Shown here: positions 39,995-49,058 of the stretch, one piece after another
How the letters are laid out: every line of letters begins with the position of its first letter
Numbering within the stretch: the first letter of the stretch is position 1
NCBI RefSeq assembly: GCF_030848395.1
Contig: NZ_JAVDBT010000002.1
Span: forward strand, 244,864-308,863
Direction: 5' to 3'
Length of the DNA stretch: 64,000 nt
From: Pseudogemmobacter lacusdianii
Lineage (GTDB): Bacteria > Pseudomonadota > Alphaproteobacteria > Rhodobacterales > Rhodobacteraceae
Position numbers and translations under genes: made by a program
Notes under the pieces: generated by a model
Seen by the model: only the letters and a program-made list of their open reading frames with translations
Told to the model about the DNA's origin: nothing
The model's database searches: none

Positions 39995-41314
39995 CTACTG
40001 CAAAAGGAAGCCGCCGCGACGCACCTTTGACGTGCCCTTTGCTCCGGGCCGAATGACGCCGTCGGTCCGCCCCATCAGCAACTGATCAATGGCGCCGGCC
40101 GCTGGGTTTACGCGATCCACGGGCGTTCTGAGGTTATCGGGGCTGGTGGGTTCGACCAGATAGGGGGTGACGATGATCACCAGCTCTGTCTCACCCCGCG
40201 AAAACCGCGAAGAGCGGAAGAGCGCGCCGATAATCGGCAGGTTGATTAGCCCCGGCAGGCCCGAAAGCGATTGCACGGTGTCGGCTTGGAACATCCCGGC
40301 AATGGCAAAGCTTTGGCCGCTGCCAAGCTCTACCGTGGTGGTGGCGCTGCGTTCGGTCAGCGCGGGCACTTTGGCGTCAACCGAATTGGCCGGATCGACG
40401 TCACGCACCCTTGTGTTGATTTTGAGCTGAATCTGATCTTGGCCGAAGACGGTGGGGGTAAATTCAAGCTCAACCCCAATGGGTTCAAGCTCATAGCTGA
40501 CTTTGTCTTCGCCACTGTCCACCGGATAGGGGAACCGCCCGCCTGCCAGAAAGGAGGCGGTCTCGCCCGAGCGCGCGGTGAGATTGGGCTCAGACAGGAT
40601 CGTCACGAGCCCGTTTCGCGCCAAGGCGTCCAGCACCAGATTGATGTTACGGGAGCCGCTGCCAAGGGTGATTTCATAACCACCGCCAGAGAGGGCTGGG
40701 GAGTTAAAGCCACTGCGGCCGGTGCTGCTGCTGGTGGTAAGGCTGATGCCAAGGTCTTCGCTTATGCTGCGCGACACTTCGGCGATGCGCACTTGCAGAT
40801 TGACCTGCGCGGCAACCGCAAGTTCCAACCTGTTAACGATGATCGCATTCTCACCAAGAAGCGCGGCCACGACATCGCCCGCAGTCGCGGCATCATCCTC
40901 GGTCTGGACACGTCCGGTCAGGAAGACAGCACCATCGCGGGTTGAGATATCCACATGGCCACCAAGGATGGCATGATTGGCGGCTGCTTCCAGCCTTTCG
41001 GCATCAATCCCCACCGAGATCGTGGTGCTTAAGATCTCTTCATCATTCTCGCCAAGAACGTAGAGCGTTGAAGTTCCAACGTTTTTCCCGACGATGTAGA
41101 GGTAGCGAGAGGATTGCAGGTCGATGTCGGCCACGTTGGGGTTAGAGATAAACACCGCCGTGGCGGTCTTTTCCAATTTTATGAACTTCGCTTCGGTCAC
41201 ATTGAGCGAGAGCTCGCCCCGCCCCACGCTCCAGACCTCTTGCGACATCACAGGCGCGGCCGCACCAAAAAATATGGTAAAAGCGACGACCAGAATTCCC
41301 CAAGTCATAGACAC
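39995..41314 (-). CDS. cpaC: Tad pilus secretin CpaC/RcpA
   Basis: This outer-membrane secretin forms the Tad pilus channel. The 439-residue product has a signal peptide, an N-terminal pilus-secretin domain (GELSLNVTEAKFIKLEKTAT), a BON-type domain, and the C-terminal secretin core (NGLVTILSEPNLTARSGETA, GVELEFTPTVFGQDQIQLKI, ELVIIVTPYLVEP). GTG at 41314 is chosen because AGGTGG lies close upstream; ATG at 41308 is the alternative. It heads a cpaC-cpaD-tadE operon. Confidence 0.93.
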   Translation of the reverse strand: MSMTWGILVVAFTIFFGAAAPVMSQEVWSVGRGELSLNVTEAKFIKLEKTATAVFISNPNVADIDLQSSRYLYIVGKNVGTSTLYVLGENDEEILSTTISVGIDAERLEAAANHAILGGHVDISTRDGAVFLTGRVQTEDDAATAGDVVAALLGENAIIVNRLELAVAAQVNLQVRIAEVSRSISEDLGISLTTSSSTGRSGFNSPALSGGGYEITLGSGSRNINLVLDALARNGLVTILSEPNLTARSGETASFLAGGRFPYPVDSGEDKVSYELEPIGVELEFTPTVFGQDQIQLKINTRVRDVDPANSVDAKVPALTERSATTTVELGSGQSFAIAGMFQADTVQSLSGLPGLINLPIIGALFRSSRFSRGETELVIIVTPYLVEPTSPDNLRTPVDRVNPAAGAIDQLLMGRTDGVIRPGAKGTSKVRRGGFLLQ

Positions 41315-41442
41315 ACAGCCACCTGTTCAAAACAAAGTAGGATCAGAACTATTGAACAAATGACCGCAGAGCCACATTGGCGTAGGGTCAAACGGGTTAC
41401 ACATAGCGGATCAATAACACTCGATCAGTTATATAGAAATCA

Positions 41443-42618
41443 TTAACGTAACTTTGCGCGCAAAATTGGTCTTGTCAGGTAGCTCAGCACCGAGCGGCTG
41501 CCGGATTCGATGTCAACCACGGCGACCATGCCGGGGCGGATTGGAAATTGCTCGCCATTTCGTTCAAGATAGCTTTGCTCAGTTGTGACCATGACGCGGT
41601 AGAAGGCTTGGCTGCCCGTCGGCGTGTCCTCTTCCACCGTATCGCCGCTGATCCGGCTGACGGTGCCGCGCAAATCGCCGTAGATCGAAAAGTCATAGGC
41701 GGTCAATTTGACACTGGCGGGCATGCCGGGGGCGATAAGGGCAACATCGCGCGGTAAAACGCGGGTTTCAATCATCAATTGGTCGTCGACGGGCGTGACT
41801 TCCATGATGGATTGGCCGGGCTGCACTACTCCGCCCAGGGTTGTGATGTTCAAATTGTTCACCCGGCCCGCAACCGGAGAGCGAATTTCGGTGCGAGTCA
41901 GCTGGTCTTCTTTCTGGATCAGTTGCTGCTCCAGCGCCACGAGCCGCGCCTTTTTGGCGACGAGATCGCGATATGCTTCCTGCACATAATTGTTGCGCAG
42001 CTCGCCGATGCGGCCGAGGAGGGCGGCCTCTTGCTGGCGCAGGCGCAAAAGATCGACGCGGCTGACGGAGCCTTGTTCGACCAAAGGCGCGGTGATTTCG
42101 ATTTGGCCGGTGATCGCGGCGCGCTCGGTCTCGGCGGCGGCGATTGATTCGGTGAGCTTGGTGCGCCGGGCCACGAAAAGCCGCAGCTCATTGGCGCGCG
42201 CCTCACTGTCGGCGTCGCTGCCCTCAAAAGCGATCTGCTCGCTTTCCATCACCTCAGCCTCAAGCCGAGCAACCTCGGCGCGCAGGGTGTCGATCTCGGC
42301 CTTGGTTTCCAAGAAGGAGGAGCGGAAGCGGGTGGCATCCATGCGGGCAAGCACCTCGCCCTCTTGGACGATATCGCCCTCATGTACCAAAAGCTCGGCC
42401 AAGATGCCGCCCTCAAGGCTTTGAATTGTTTGCATGCGGCGCAGCGGAATCACTGTGCCCTCACCGCGGGTGATATCGTTGATCTGGGCGAAAGCGGCCC
42501 AGAGCACGGCGATGGCCAGCGTGGCCGAGACCAGCCAAACGGTCTGCCGCGCCGTTGCAAGCGAACGCCGCCGGAAGCTGCCATCAAGATAATCGGTGGC
42601 GAAATCAGCTTGGGTCAT
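41443..42618 (-). CDS. T1SS periplasmic adaptor, HlyD/LapC family
   Basis: This membrane-fusion protein connects the ABC exporter to the TolC-type channel. The 391-residue product has one N-terminal membrane helix (about 28-45). It then has a lipoyl half-motif (GTVIPLRRMQTIQSLEGGIL and ELLVHEGDIVQEGEVLARMD), a long coiled coil (about 110-250), and the C-terminal HlyD motif RSPVAGRVNNLNITTLGGVV. It overlaps the ABC transporter stop by 4 bases. Confidence 0.93.
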   Translation of the reverse strand: MTQADFATDYLDGSFRRRSLATARQTVWLVSATLAIAVLWAAFAQINDITRGEGTVIPLRRMQTIQSLEGGILAELLVHEGDIVQEGEVLARMDATRFRSSFLETKAEIDTLRAEVARLEAEVMESEQIAFEGSDADSEARANELRLFVARRTKLTESIAAAETERAAITGQIEITAPLVEQGSVSRVDLLRLRQQEAALLGRIGELRNNYVQEAYRDLVAKKARLVALEQQLIQKEDQLTRTEIRSPVAGRVNNLNITTLGGVVQPGQSIMEVTPVDDQLMIETRVLPRDVALIAPGMPASVKLTAYDFSIYGDLRGTVSRISGDTVEEDTPTGSQAFYRVMVTTEQSYLERNGEQFPIRPGMVAVVDIESGSRSVLSYLTRPILRAKLR

Positions 42619-44747
42619 TGCACCGCCTTCACCTGCTGCGCCGCGGCGGAAGAGCGGGCAAGCTCAAGGATCTTGCCGCGCGCATCGTCATGGGTGATCG
42701 CGCCATCTTTGAGGATGATGGCCCGTTCGGTCAGGGTCAGAAGCTCGCGCTTATGGGTGGCGATGATTGCGGTGCGGCCCTGCAGCCAAGTTTGCAGGAA
42801 CTTGACGACATGCTGTTCGGTGGCATGGTCAAAGGCCGAAGTCGGCTCATCCAAGATCATAATCTGCGGATCTTGCAGGATAATCCGCGCAAGTCCGATC
42901 GCTTGGCGCTGCCCGCCCGAGACATTGGCATTGCCGAAAAGCGGCATATCAAGCCCGCGGACATGCCGGCGCACATGGCGGCCAAGGCCGACAGCGTCCA
43001 GCGCCTCAAAAAGCTGGGTATCATCGTGCAGCCCGTGATCCAGCGTGAGGTTTTCGCGCAAAGTGCCCTGAAAAAGCGCCGGGGATTGCGGCAGATAGCC
43101 GATCTGGCGCCGCCGATCGATTGGGTCGATCTGCGCCAAGGCGAGATTGTCCAAAAGCAAGGTGCCGCCTGCCGGATCGGTGAGCCCCGCCAAAAGCCGC
43201 AGCAGCGTGGATTTGCCCGCGCCGTTGCCACCCAAAAGCGCAATATGCTCACCGGGTTTGATGACCAAAGACTTAACGTCGAGCACATCGCCGCTGTCTT
43301 TGTCGTGGGAATAGGTGACACCGCTGAGCTGGTAGGCCCCGGTGATGGCGGGCGCGCGCAGATAATGCCGCTCGGCCGGGCGTTCGACCGGGAGCTTCAT
43401 AATCTCATCAAGGTTGTCCATTGCGGCGCGGACCTGTTGCCAGCGCGCCAAAAGCCCCGCGACTTGCCCCAAAGGGGCCAAGGTGCGGCTGGTGAGCAAG
43501 GTGCAGGCGATCAGGCTGCCGGTGGTCATATTGCCCGCGGCGATTTGGTAGACCCCAACGATCACGACAAGCCCGTAGCAAAGCTGCTGCGTCGAGGCGG
43601 CGATCTGCATCAAGAAGGTGGTTTTCTCGCGGCTATGGATCGCCGTTTCCGCCATGGTTGCGGTAAGTTGCACATAGGCTCGGTGGAGCCGCCCCTCGGC
43701 CCTCGCGGCCTTCACCGTCTCAAGATTGGAGACGGTTTCGAGCAAAAGGCCGTTCAGGGCTGCCGCCTCACGCGTGTTGCTGCGCGAGAGCTTGGCGAGT
43801 TGCTTTTGCATCAAAAGGCCGGGCGCGATCATCATCACCGCGCCAAAGATCACAACAAAGGCGACCGGGCCGCCGATAAAGCCGATAATGCCGATGAAGA
43901 TCAGTACGAAGGGAATGTCGCAGATCGCCGAGACCGTGCCCGAGGTGAAAAACTCACGCACAGTGGAGAAGTCGCGCACTTGGTTGGCGAAAGCGCCGGT
44001 AGAGCGTGGTTGATGCGCCAGACGCAAATGGGCAACCCGGTCAAAGAGTTGCGAGGAAAGCATGAGGTCCAGATCGCGCCCCGAGACATCGATCAGCCGA
44101 GCCCGCATCATCCGAAGCACGAACTCAAGCACGATCGCCAGTAAGACGCCGCTGGCCAGAATCCAAAGCGTGTCAAAGACTTGGTTCGGCACAACGCGGT
44201 CATAGACCTGCATTGAGAAAAGCGAGGTCGAGACCGTCAGCAGGCTTGCCATCATCGAAGCCAGGAAAACATCGCGGTAAATCCGCATGTTGCCCATGAC
44301 GGGGCCAAGGATCCAATGGCGGCCATCGGGATTTGCGACGCCCAGCCGGGCGGTAACCACATCGATGGGTTTGGCGGCCAGGTAGCGGCCGTCCCAAGCC
44401 GCTTCTACCGCGCTGCGGCTGGTTTCAACCCGGCCGCCGCCGCTGGCGGGAAGGACAAGGACCGCGCTGGTGTCGCTTAGGCTTTCCAGCAGCACCAAGG
44501 TGCCGTCGGTGTAGAAAAGCAGCACTGGCAGGGCTTCGGGTGGGAGGCTGGAGAGGGTCGCTTTGGCGATGCGGCAGCTCATGCCAACGCGCAGCAACGC
44601 CCGGGCGGCGGCGCTTTGGTTGAGCCGGCCTTGGTCATCGATTGGCAGGCCATCGGCCAGCCGTTCGGCCGAAGCCGAAACGCCGTTTGCGCGGCATATT
44701 TCGATTAAACCAAGGACCAAAGGGTCACGGTTGTCTTTAACTGACAT
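42615..44747 (-). CDS. T1SS ABC exporter, LapB type
   Basis: The 710-residue product has an N-terminal C39-like domain without the catalytic Cys (about 1-130), the form that binds rather than cleaves substrates. Six membrane helices follow (about 155-440), then an ATPase domain: Walker A LLGGNGAGKSTLLRLLAG, signature NVSGGQRQAIG, Walker B IMILDEPTSAFD and the His switch IIATHKRE. The closest pattern is LapB/RtxB, exporters of large adhesins. It is second to last in the T1SS operon. Confidence 0.93.
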   Translation of the reverse strand: MSVKDNRDPLVLGLIEICRANGVSASAERLADGLPIDDQGRLNQSAAARALLRVGMSCRIAKATLSSLPPEALPVLLFYTDGTLVLLESLSDTSAVLVLPASGGGRVETSRSAVEAAWDGRYLAAKPIDVVTARLGVANPDGRHWILGPVMGNMRIYRDVFLASMMASLLTVSTSLFSMQVYDRVVPNQVFDTLWILASGVLLAIVLEFVLRMMRARLIDVSGRDLDLMLSSQLFDRVAHLRLAHQPRSTGAFANQVRDFSTVREFFTSGTVSAICDIPFVLIFIGIIGFIGGPVAFVVIFGAVMMIAPGLLMQKQLAKLSRSNTREAAALNGLLLETVSNLETVKAARAEGRLHRAYVQLTATMAETAIHSREKTTFLMQIAASTQQLCYGLVVIVGVYQIAAGNMTTGSLIACTLLTSRTLAPLGQVAGLLARWQQVRAAMDNLDEIMKLPVERPAERHYLRAPAITGAYQLSGVTYSHDKDSGDVLDVKSLVIKPGEHIALLGGNGAGKSTLLRLLAGLTDPAGGTLLLDNLALAQIDPIDRRRQIGYLPQSPALFQGTLRENLTLDHGLHDDTQLFEALDAVGLGRHVRRHVRGLDMPLFGNANVSGGQRQAIGLARIILQDPQIMILDEPTSAFDHATEQHVVKFLQTWLQGRTAIIATHKRELLTLTERAIILKDGAITHDDARGKILELARSSAAAQQVKAVQ

Positions 44748-44782
44748 CGTCCCGCCTAAGCTGAAGGCAAATTTGGGTTGAA

Positions 44783-46027
44783 CTAACGCGTCGCAAACAG
44801 AAGTGAGCCTAACATTCCAACCGAATGTGCTGCCGCATATTCCGTAACTTTGCGTTCTTTATATGTCTCAATTTCGTCGATCTCGGCATCGTAGAGATCG
44901 CGGCTGGTGGTCAGCAGATCGATCAACTCACGCCGGCCCGCGACGAACTGCTGTTCATAGGCCGAGAGAACCTCCTCGGCCTGCGCAAGTTGCCTTTGCT
45001 GGGCGGCTTCGTTCGCCTCTAGTATTTTGATTTGTTGGGCGAAAATGCGGACTGCATTTTGCAGTTCACGCTCGGCCGCCAAAAGGCGCGATTCAGCGGC
45101 TGCCTTGTCTTGTTCGGCGGCCAAAACGGCGCGGCCAGAGAAACTGGTGCCGTTCAAATCTACCCCGGCGGACAGGCCAATGGCACCGCTGCGCCCGCGC
45201 CCGCCGGTCAAATCCTGCCGACCTTCGGCCTGCAAAACAATCTTCGGCTTTTTAGAGGCTTTGGCGGCTTTGATGCCTTCCGCTGCGATATCGCGGTCGG
45301 CCCGCGCCTCGATATAGGCGGGGGCCAGCATCACAGCCTCAATCACTTTGGCGCTTGAGGCGAAGCGTTCGGCAAAGGCCAGATTGGGCGCGATAGAGGG
45401 CGTGCTGACCGGCCTGCCAAGCAAAAATTCTAGTTGCGACAGGGTGATAGAGCGGTCTGATTGCAGCTGCATCATATGCTCTTCAGCGCGCGCAATCTCA
45501 AGCCGAGCACGGGCGATCTCGGCGCTGTCGGAAAGGCCTGCGGCCACCCGGCTGCGCGAAAACCCCTCGATCCTTTTGGCGAAATCGATATAGCCTTGGG
45601 TGCGCTGCACTTTGCGATCCAGCGTCTCAAGCTCAATGTAGAGCTCGGCCACTTGCAGCGACAGATCCTCGACCGCCATTTTCATCTGTGCGACGGTTTT
45701 CACCCGTTCATGCGAGGCGGCGGCGACTTGGGCCTTCACCAGCCCCCAATCGATCAGCACCTGCGAAATGGTGACACTGAGCGCGGGATCATCGTCATTC
45801 GTGGCAGTGGCGCCGCCGATGCTGACCTGCGGGCGTTTGCCGTCTTTGGCGATTTCGATATTGGTGGTGCCGCGGGCGACGGCATGCTGCAGCGCTGTGA
45901 TCAACGGATCACGCTCGGTCGCCAGACGCACCGCCTCTTTCAGCGATTGCGCCTGCGTAGGCACGGCCCAACTGGCCAAAAGCAACAGTGCTGTGACAGC
46001 CGAACTGAAGGAACGTTTCCGCAACAT
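44783..46027 (-). CDS. T1SS outer-membrane channel, TolC/LapE family
   Basis: The 414-residue product has a signal peptide (ending PTQAQ) and two TolC-type repeats rich in long helices (SLKEAVRLATERDPLITALQ, then the AEIARARLEIARAEEHMMQL and QQRQLAQAEEVLSAYEQQFV coiled coils). ATG at 46027 fits the signal peptide; the frame runs upstream into the neighbouring gene. It follows the BapA-prefix-like gene by 10 bases. Confidence 0.9.
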   Translation of the reverse strand: MLRKRSFSSAVTALLLLASWAVPTQAQSLKEAVRLATERDPLITALQHAVARGTTNIEIAKDGKRPQVSIGGATATNDDDPALSVTISQVLIDWGLVKAQVAAASHERVKTVAQMKMAVEDLSLQVAELYIELETLDRKVQRTQGYIDFAKRIEGFSRSRVAAGLSDSAEIARARLEIARAEEHMMQLQSDRSITLSQLEFLLGRPVSTPSIAPNLAFAERFASSAKVIEAVMLAPAYIEARADRDIAAEGIKAAKASKKPKIVLQAEGRQDLTGGRGRSGAIGLSAGVDLNGTSFSGRAVLAAEQDKAAAESRLLAAERELQNAVRIFAQQIKILEANEAAQQRQLAQAEEVLSAYEQQFVAGRRELIDLLTTSRDLYDAEIDEIETYKERKVTEYAAAHSVGMLGSLLFATR

Positions 46028-46037
46028 ACGCGAGGCT

Positions 46038-46850
46038 TTAACCTTCGGTCGTGAACGGAGGGAAGCCGTCCAAGAAGTTTGAAAATCCAGCAAGATCAAA
46101 CTCTTCGTCATGACCTTCGGGGCCGAAGGCGCGGCTGGAGCCGCCCTGTTTATCGGTGCCGAAGAGGACGGCCAGAGCGTCATCTAAGCTGGGGGCAATG
46201 AGGGCGGCAAGCTCAGGGTCGATATCGGGATCTGAGTCTGAATCCGAGGGTGCTTGATCGTCAACCTCGGCATTCTCGGCGTCTAGCGGTGCCTGCGCGG
46301 CGAAACGCGCGACCTCTGGCGCCGCCTCCTCTTCATCATCCTTTTTCAACAAGGCGCCCAATGAGGGCAGCATCGCGGCGCCAAACAGCAGCCGATCCAA
46401 GGGCATGCCGGCAAAAGCGCCGCCACCGCCGCCTTCCGCGGGGGCTGAGACGGTGATGGGCTCGGCCGGGCTGTCTTCTTCGGCGGTTTCGGCGGGGGCC
46501 GAGGCGGTCAGGGCGCCGTCGCTGGGCGGCGCAGGATCAGGCTGCGCTTCGGGCGGCAAATAGGGTTCAGGGGCGATCAGGCCTGTCACCTCAATCGAGC
46601 CCGCAGCGCCGCCGTCGAAGAGGCGACTGTACTCCCCCTGAGGGCCGATCACGAAGAAGTCGCGGATCAAAACCTCAGTCCCGTCGAGCAGGGTGACCCG
46701 CAGGTCTGCGCCGGATTTCTCGTAGAAGGCGATCCCCGCTGCGGCAGATCCGAAATACACATCGGATGGGGCTGACAGCTTGATTTCGTTGGAAAAAGAT
46801 CTGGAAGGACCGGCCGTCTGGCCGCTGCCGAGCGTAAAGATTTCGATCAT
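46038..46850 (-). CDS. Short BapA-prefix-like domain protein at the head of the T1SS operon
   Basis: The 270-residue product has an N-terminal domain (about 15-75) of the BapA-prefix-like kind: ADLRVTLLDGTEVLIRDFFV then IGPQGEYSRLFDGG. The same segment (dG-x-x-I-DFFV-G-P-G-E-SRL) opens the 931-residue repeat protein at 58793. The rest is Pro/Glu/Asp-rich, with a Gly run and an acidic tail. It has no repeats and no signal peptide. It may be a small substrate, a secretion accessory or a retention partner. ATG at 46850 is preferred to an extension to 46970, since the domain starts there. Confidence 0.7.
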   Translation of the reverse strand: MIEIFTLGSGQTAGPSRSFSNEIKLSAPSDVYFGSAAAGIAFYEKSGADLRVTLLDGTEVLIRDFFVIGPQGEYSRLFDGGAAGSIEVTGLIAPEPYLPPEAQPDPAPPSDGALTASAPAETAEEDSPAEPITVSAPAEGGGGGAFAGMPLDRLLFGAAMLPSLGALLKKDDEEEAAPEVARFAAQAPLDAENAEVDDQAPSDSDSDPDIDPELAALIAPSLDDALAVLFGTDKQGGSSRAFGPEGHDEEFDLAGFSNFLDGFPPFTTEG

Positions 46851-47238
46851 TATCGTGGCTCCCCCGGCAAACCAGAGACTCTGGCATAGGTTAGTCGTCT
46901 GATTCACGCAATGCGCGATTGAAGTTTTAGGGCGCCCGTTTTGATCGAATCGAGCAGAAACACTTTGCATCCTTAAGACTCTTGGTCAAAGCTGTGTCTT
47001 AGAGTTATCTGCCTTTGGCTGTGACATGCTCGCTCAGGGGTTGTGTTAGTCGACGCATGCTTGTCGACTGCGGTGCAGTGTCTAAGGGTGATTCGCAGCA
47101 GAGCAGCTGTTTTGCGAAGCGTGTCTTTAATGAGTTTAGGATTGTTTATCCTCGGCTTACGGCGGGTGTTTCGACATTCCGACGATGGGCTTTGTCGTCG
47201 CAAATGTTTTTGCGACGGGCCAAGTGATGGGGTTATGT
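46851..47238. promoter_or_regulatory. Divergent spacer between the T1SS operon and the tadD operon
   Basis: This is a 388-bp gene-free region. An inverted repeat AGTCGAC-N8-GTCGACT lies at 47048-47069. A perfect 9-bp hairpin CGTCGCAAA-tgtt-TTTGCGACG lies at 47195-47216, just upstream of tadD. Promoters for both directions are expected here; none is clear enough to place. Confidence 0.5.
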
Positions 47239-48021
47239 ATGCTGAAGCGCGCTAGTGCGTTGATTAAAATGGCTTTTCTGGCAGTCTTGTTGTCCGGTTG
47301 TGTGGCGAGCACCTCGGGCGGGGGGGCTGGTCAAGATGAAACCGTGCAAGTCGCCGAAGCCGCTTATTCTGTTGGCGATTACGTCGAATCGGCGCGCCTT
47401 TTTGAACTGGCCGCCACGCGGCATCCGAATTCGGTCACGGCGCTGATTGGGCTTGGAAAATCATACGCGGCTTTGGGGCAGTTCAGTCGGGCAAACAACG
47501 CGTTAATGCGGGCCAGTGCCTTGGGTGGGCGGCACCCCGAGGTGCATAACCAGCTGGGCAATCTGGCACTTTTGGAGCTGCACCCCAAGCAGGCGATTGA
47601 GCATTTCGATCGCGCATTGACGCTTGATCGCAAGAACCTTGCAGGGCTGACGGGTAAGGCGGTGTCATTGGACTACCTGTCGCGCCATGCCGAGGCGCAG
47701 GACGTTTATCGCAGCGCTTTGCAAAGCTACCCGACGAACTTTGCGCTTTTGAGCAATTTCGCTTTGTCGCAGGTGCTTTCGGGCTCCATCGGACAAGGCA
47801 CCAAGCTGATGGAAGAACTGCTGCGCGACCCGTCACATGGCAGCACGGCGCGGGCCAATTTGGCGATTGCTTACGCTCTGGATGGGCGAGAGCGCGATGC
47901 GCGGGCGTTGCTTTCAGGGCTGATGTCAGATGCCGAAGTCGCCGAGGCTTTGCGCCATTATGCCCGGGTGCGGAAGGAATATTTGGCAGGAAAGCCAGTT
48001 GGTTACTTGATCTTCCAATAG
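47239..48021 (+). CDS. tadD: TPR lipoprotein TadD
   Basis: The 260-residue product has a lipoprotein signal (MAFLAVLLSGC with Cys lipobox) and about five tetratricopeptide repeats (AYSVGDYVESARLFELAATR, ALIGLGKSYAALGQFSRANN, NQLGNLALLELHPKQAIEHF, and others). TadD assists secretin assembly in Tad systems. ATG at 47239 is preferred; 47227 is an in-frame alternative. cpaB starts 122 bases later after a hairpin at 48045-48070. Confidence 0.85.
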   Translation: MLKRASALIKMAFLAVLLSGCVASTSGGGAGQDETVQVAEAAYSVGDYVESARLFELAATRHPNSVTALIGLGKSYAALGQFSRANNALMRASALGGRHPEVHNQLGNLALLELHPKQAIEHFDRALTLDRKNLAGLTGKAVSLDYLSRHAEAQDVYRSALQSYPTNFALLSNFALSQVLSGSIGQGTKLMEELLRDPSHGSTARANLAIAYALDGRERDARALLSGLMSDAEVAEALRHYARVRKEYLAGKPVGYLIFQ

Positions 48022-48044
48022 GCGAGACTGGCCGAGACATGGGG

Positions 48045-48070
48045 CAGCTTTAATCGGTTGATTGAAGCTG
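48045..48070 (+). other. Hairpin between tadD and cpaB
   Basis: CAGCTTTAATC pairs with GATTGAAGCTG (11 bp, one G-U) over a four-base loop. No U-run follows, so it is more likely an RNA processing or stability element than a terminator. Confidence 0.5.
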
Positions 48071-48143
48071 TGCGGGGCGCGCTGAGGATGTTTGAGGGCG
48101 GGGTAAACCTTTCTCAAGGCAGATCGTGGATCAAAGGGTGAAT

Positions 48144-49058
48144 ATGCCGAATCGTGTAAAAATTATTGGCTTGATCGTTGCAGGCATGGCGCTTTCCGCA
48201 GCGGCGGGCTTTGGCAGTTTTGTCTATATCCGCGCGCTTGAGGGCGAGCTGACGGCCGCGCGCAACAGTTTGGCGGCCTTGGGTGAGACGGTAAGACTGC
48301 CGGTGCCTCGGGTGGCAGTGACGCGCGGGGCGCTGCTGCAACATACGGATTTCACGGAAATTTCGCTGCCCGTCTCGGGTCTGCCCGGCAATGTGCTGCG
48401 CGATCTGCCCCGGGCGTCGCCCGAGGCGCCCTTGTTGGCGCTGAGCGATATGGCTGCGGGTGAGTTGGTGTTGCAGGGGGGGCTGGCCGCCGCAGGAGAG
48501 CGGCCCAATACGGGGCTGATCGTTTCGACAGGGGCGCGGGCCTTTGCCGTGGCGCCGCGCAATCTGCAGGATTTCATTGGGCTTTTGGTCGAGGGCAGCA
48601 GCGTTGATCTGGTTTGGACGCGCAACATCGGCGGCGGGCAGACTGAGACCCGGCTGATCGGCTCGGCCTTGCGGGTCTTGGCTTTGCCCAGCGATTGGAG
48701 CGCGCCCCCCTTCGCCAGCAGTGCCGAGGGCGTCGCGCCTTTGGCGGGCAAGCTGCTGCTAGAGGGGGCCGGGATGGAGGCTGTTCTGGCGCAAATGGCC
48801 GAGCAGACGGGATTTTTCCACATCCTGCTGTCGGATGGCAGGCGGGTCGTGGTGGATAATGAGGTGGTGATCGGCTCTACCGAGCTTGAGTCGTTGCCGC
48901 TGGTGGTGCGCGACAGCGGCCCGCTTGCTGCCGGCGCAGCACCAGCAGACAGCGGTGCGGGCGTGATCTCGAAAATCACTGGCGCATCGGGCCGTAAGGT
49001 CTGCACCACTGCGGTGGTCCGGGGCGGCGGCCGTGTCACGATGGAGGTGCCGTGTTGA
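48144..49058 (+). CDS. cpaB: Flp pilus assembly protein CpaB/RcpC
   Basis: The 304-residue product has an N-terminal membrane helix (KIIGLIVAGMALSAAAGFGS). A SAF-like domain follows (VPRVAVTRGALLQHTDFTEI, then RAFAVAPRNLQDFIGLLVEG), and the RcpC domain continues with SSVDLVW. It works with the secretin in the periplasm. ATG at 48144 has AAGGG five bases upstream; GTG at 48126 is less well placed. Its end overlaps cpaE. Confidence 0.87.
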   Translation: MPNRVKIIGLIVAGMALSAAAGFGSFVYIRALEGELTAARNSLAALGETVRLPVPRVAVTRGALLQHTDFTEISLPVSGLPGNVLRDLPRASPEAPLLALSDMAAGELVLQGGLAAAGERPNTGLIVSTGARAFAVAPRNLQDFIGLLVEGSSVDLVWTRNIGGGQTETRLIGSALRVLALPSDWSAPPFASSAEGVAPLAGKLLLEGAGMEAVLAQMAEQTGFFHILLSDGRRVVVDNEVVIGSTELESLPLVVRDSGPLAAGAAPADSGAGVISKITGASGRKVCTTAVVRGGGRVTMEVPC

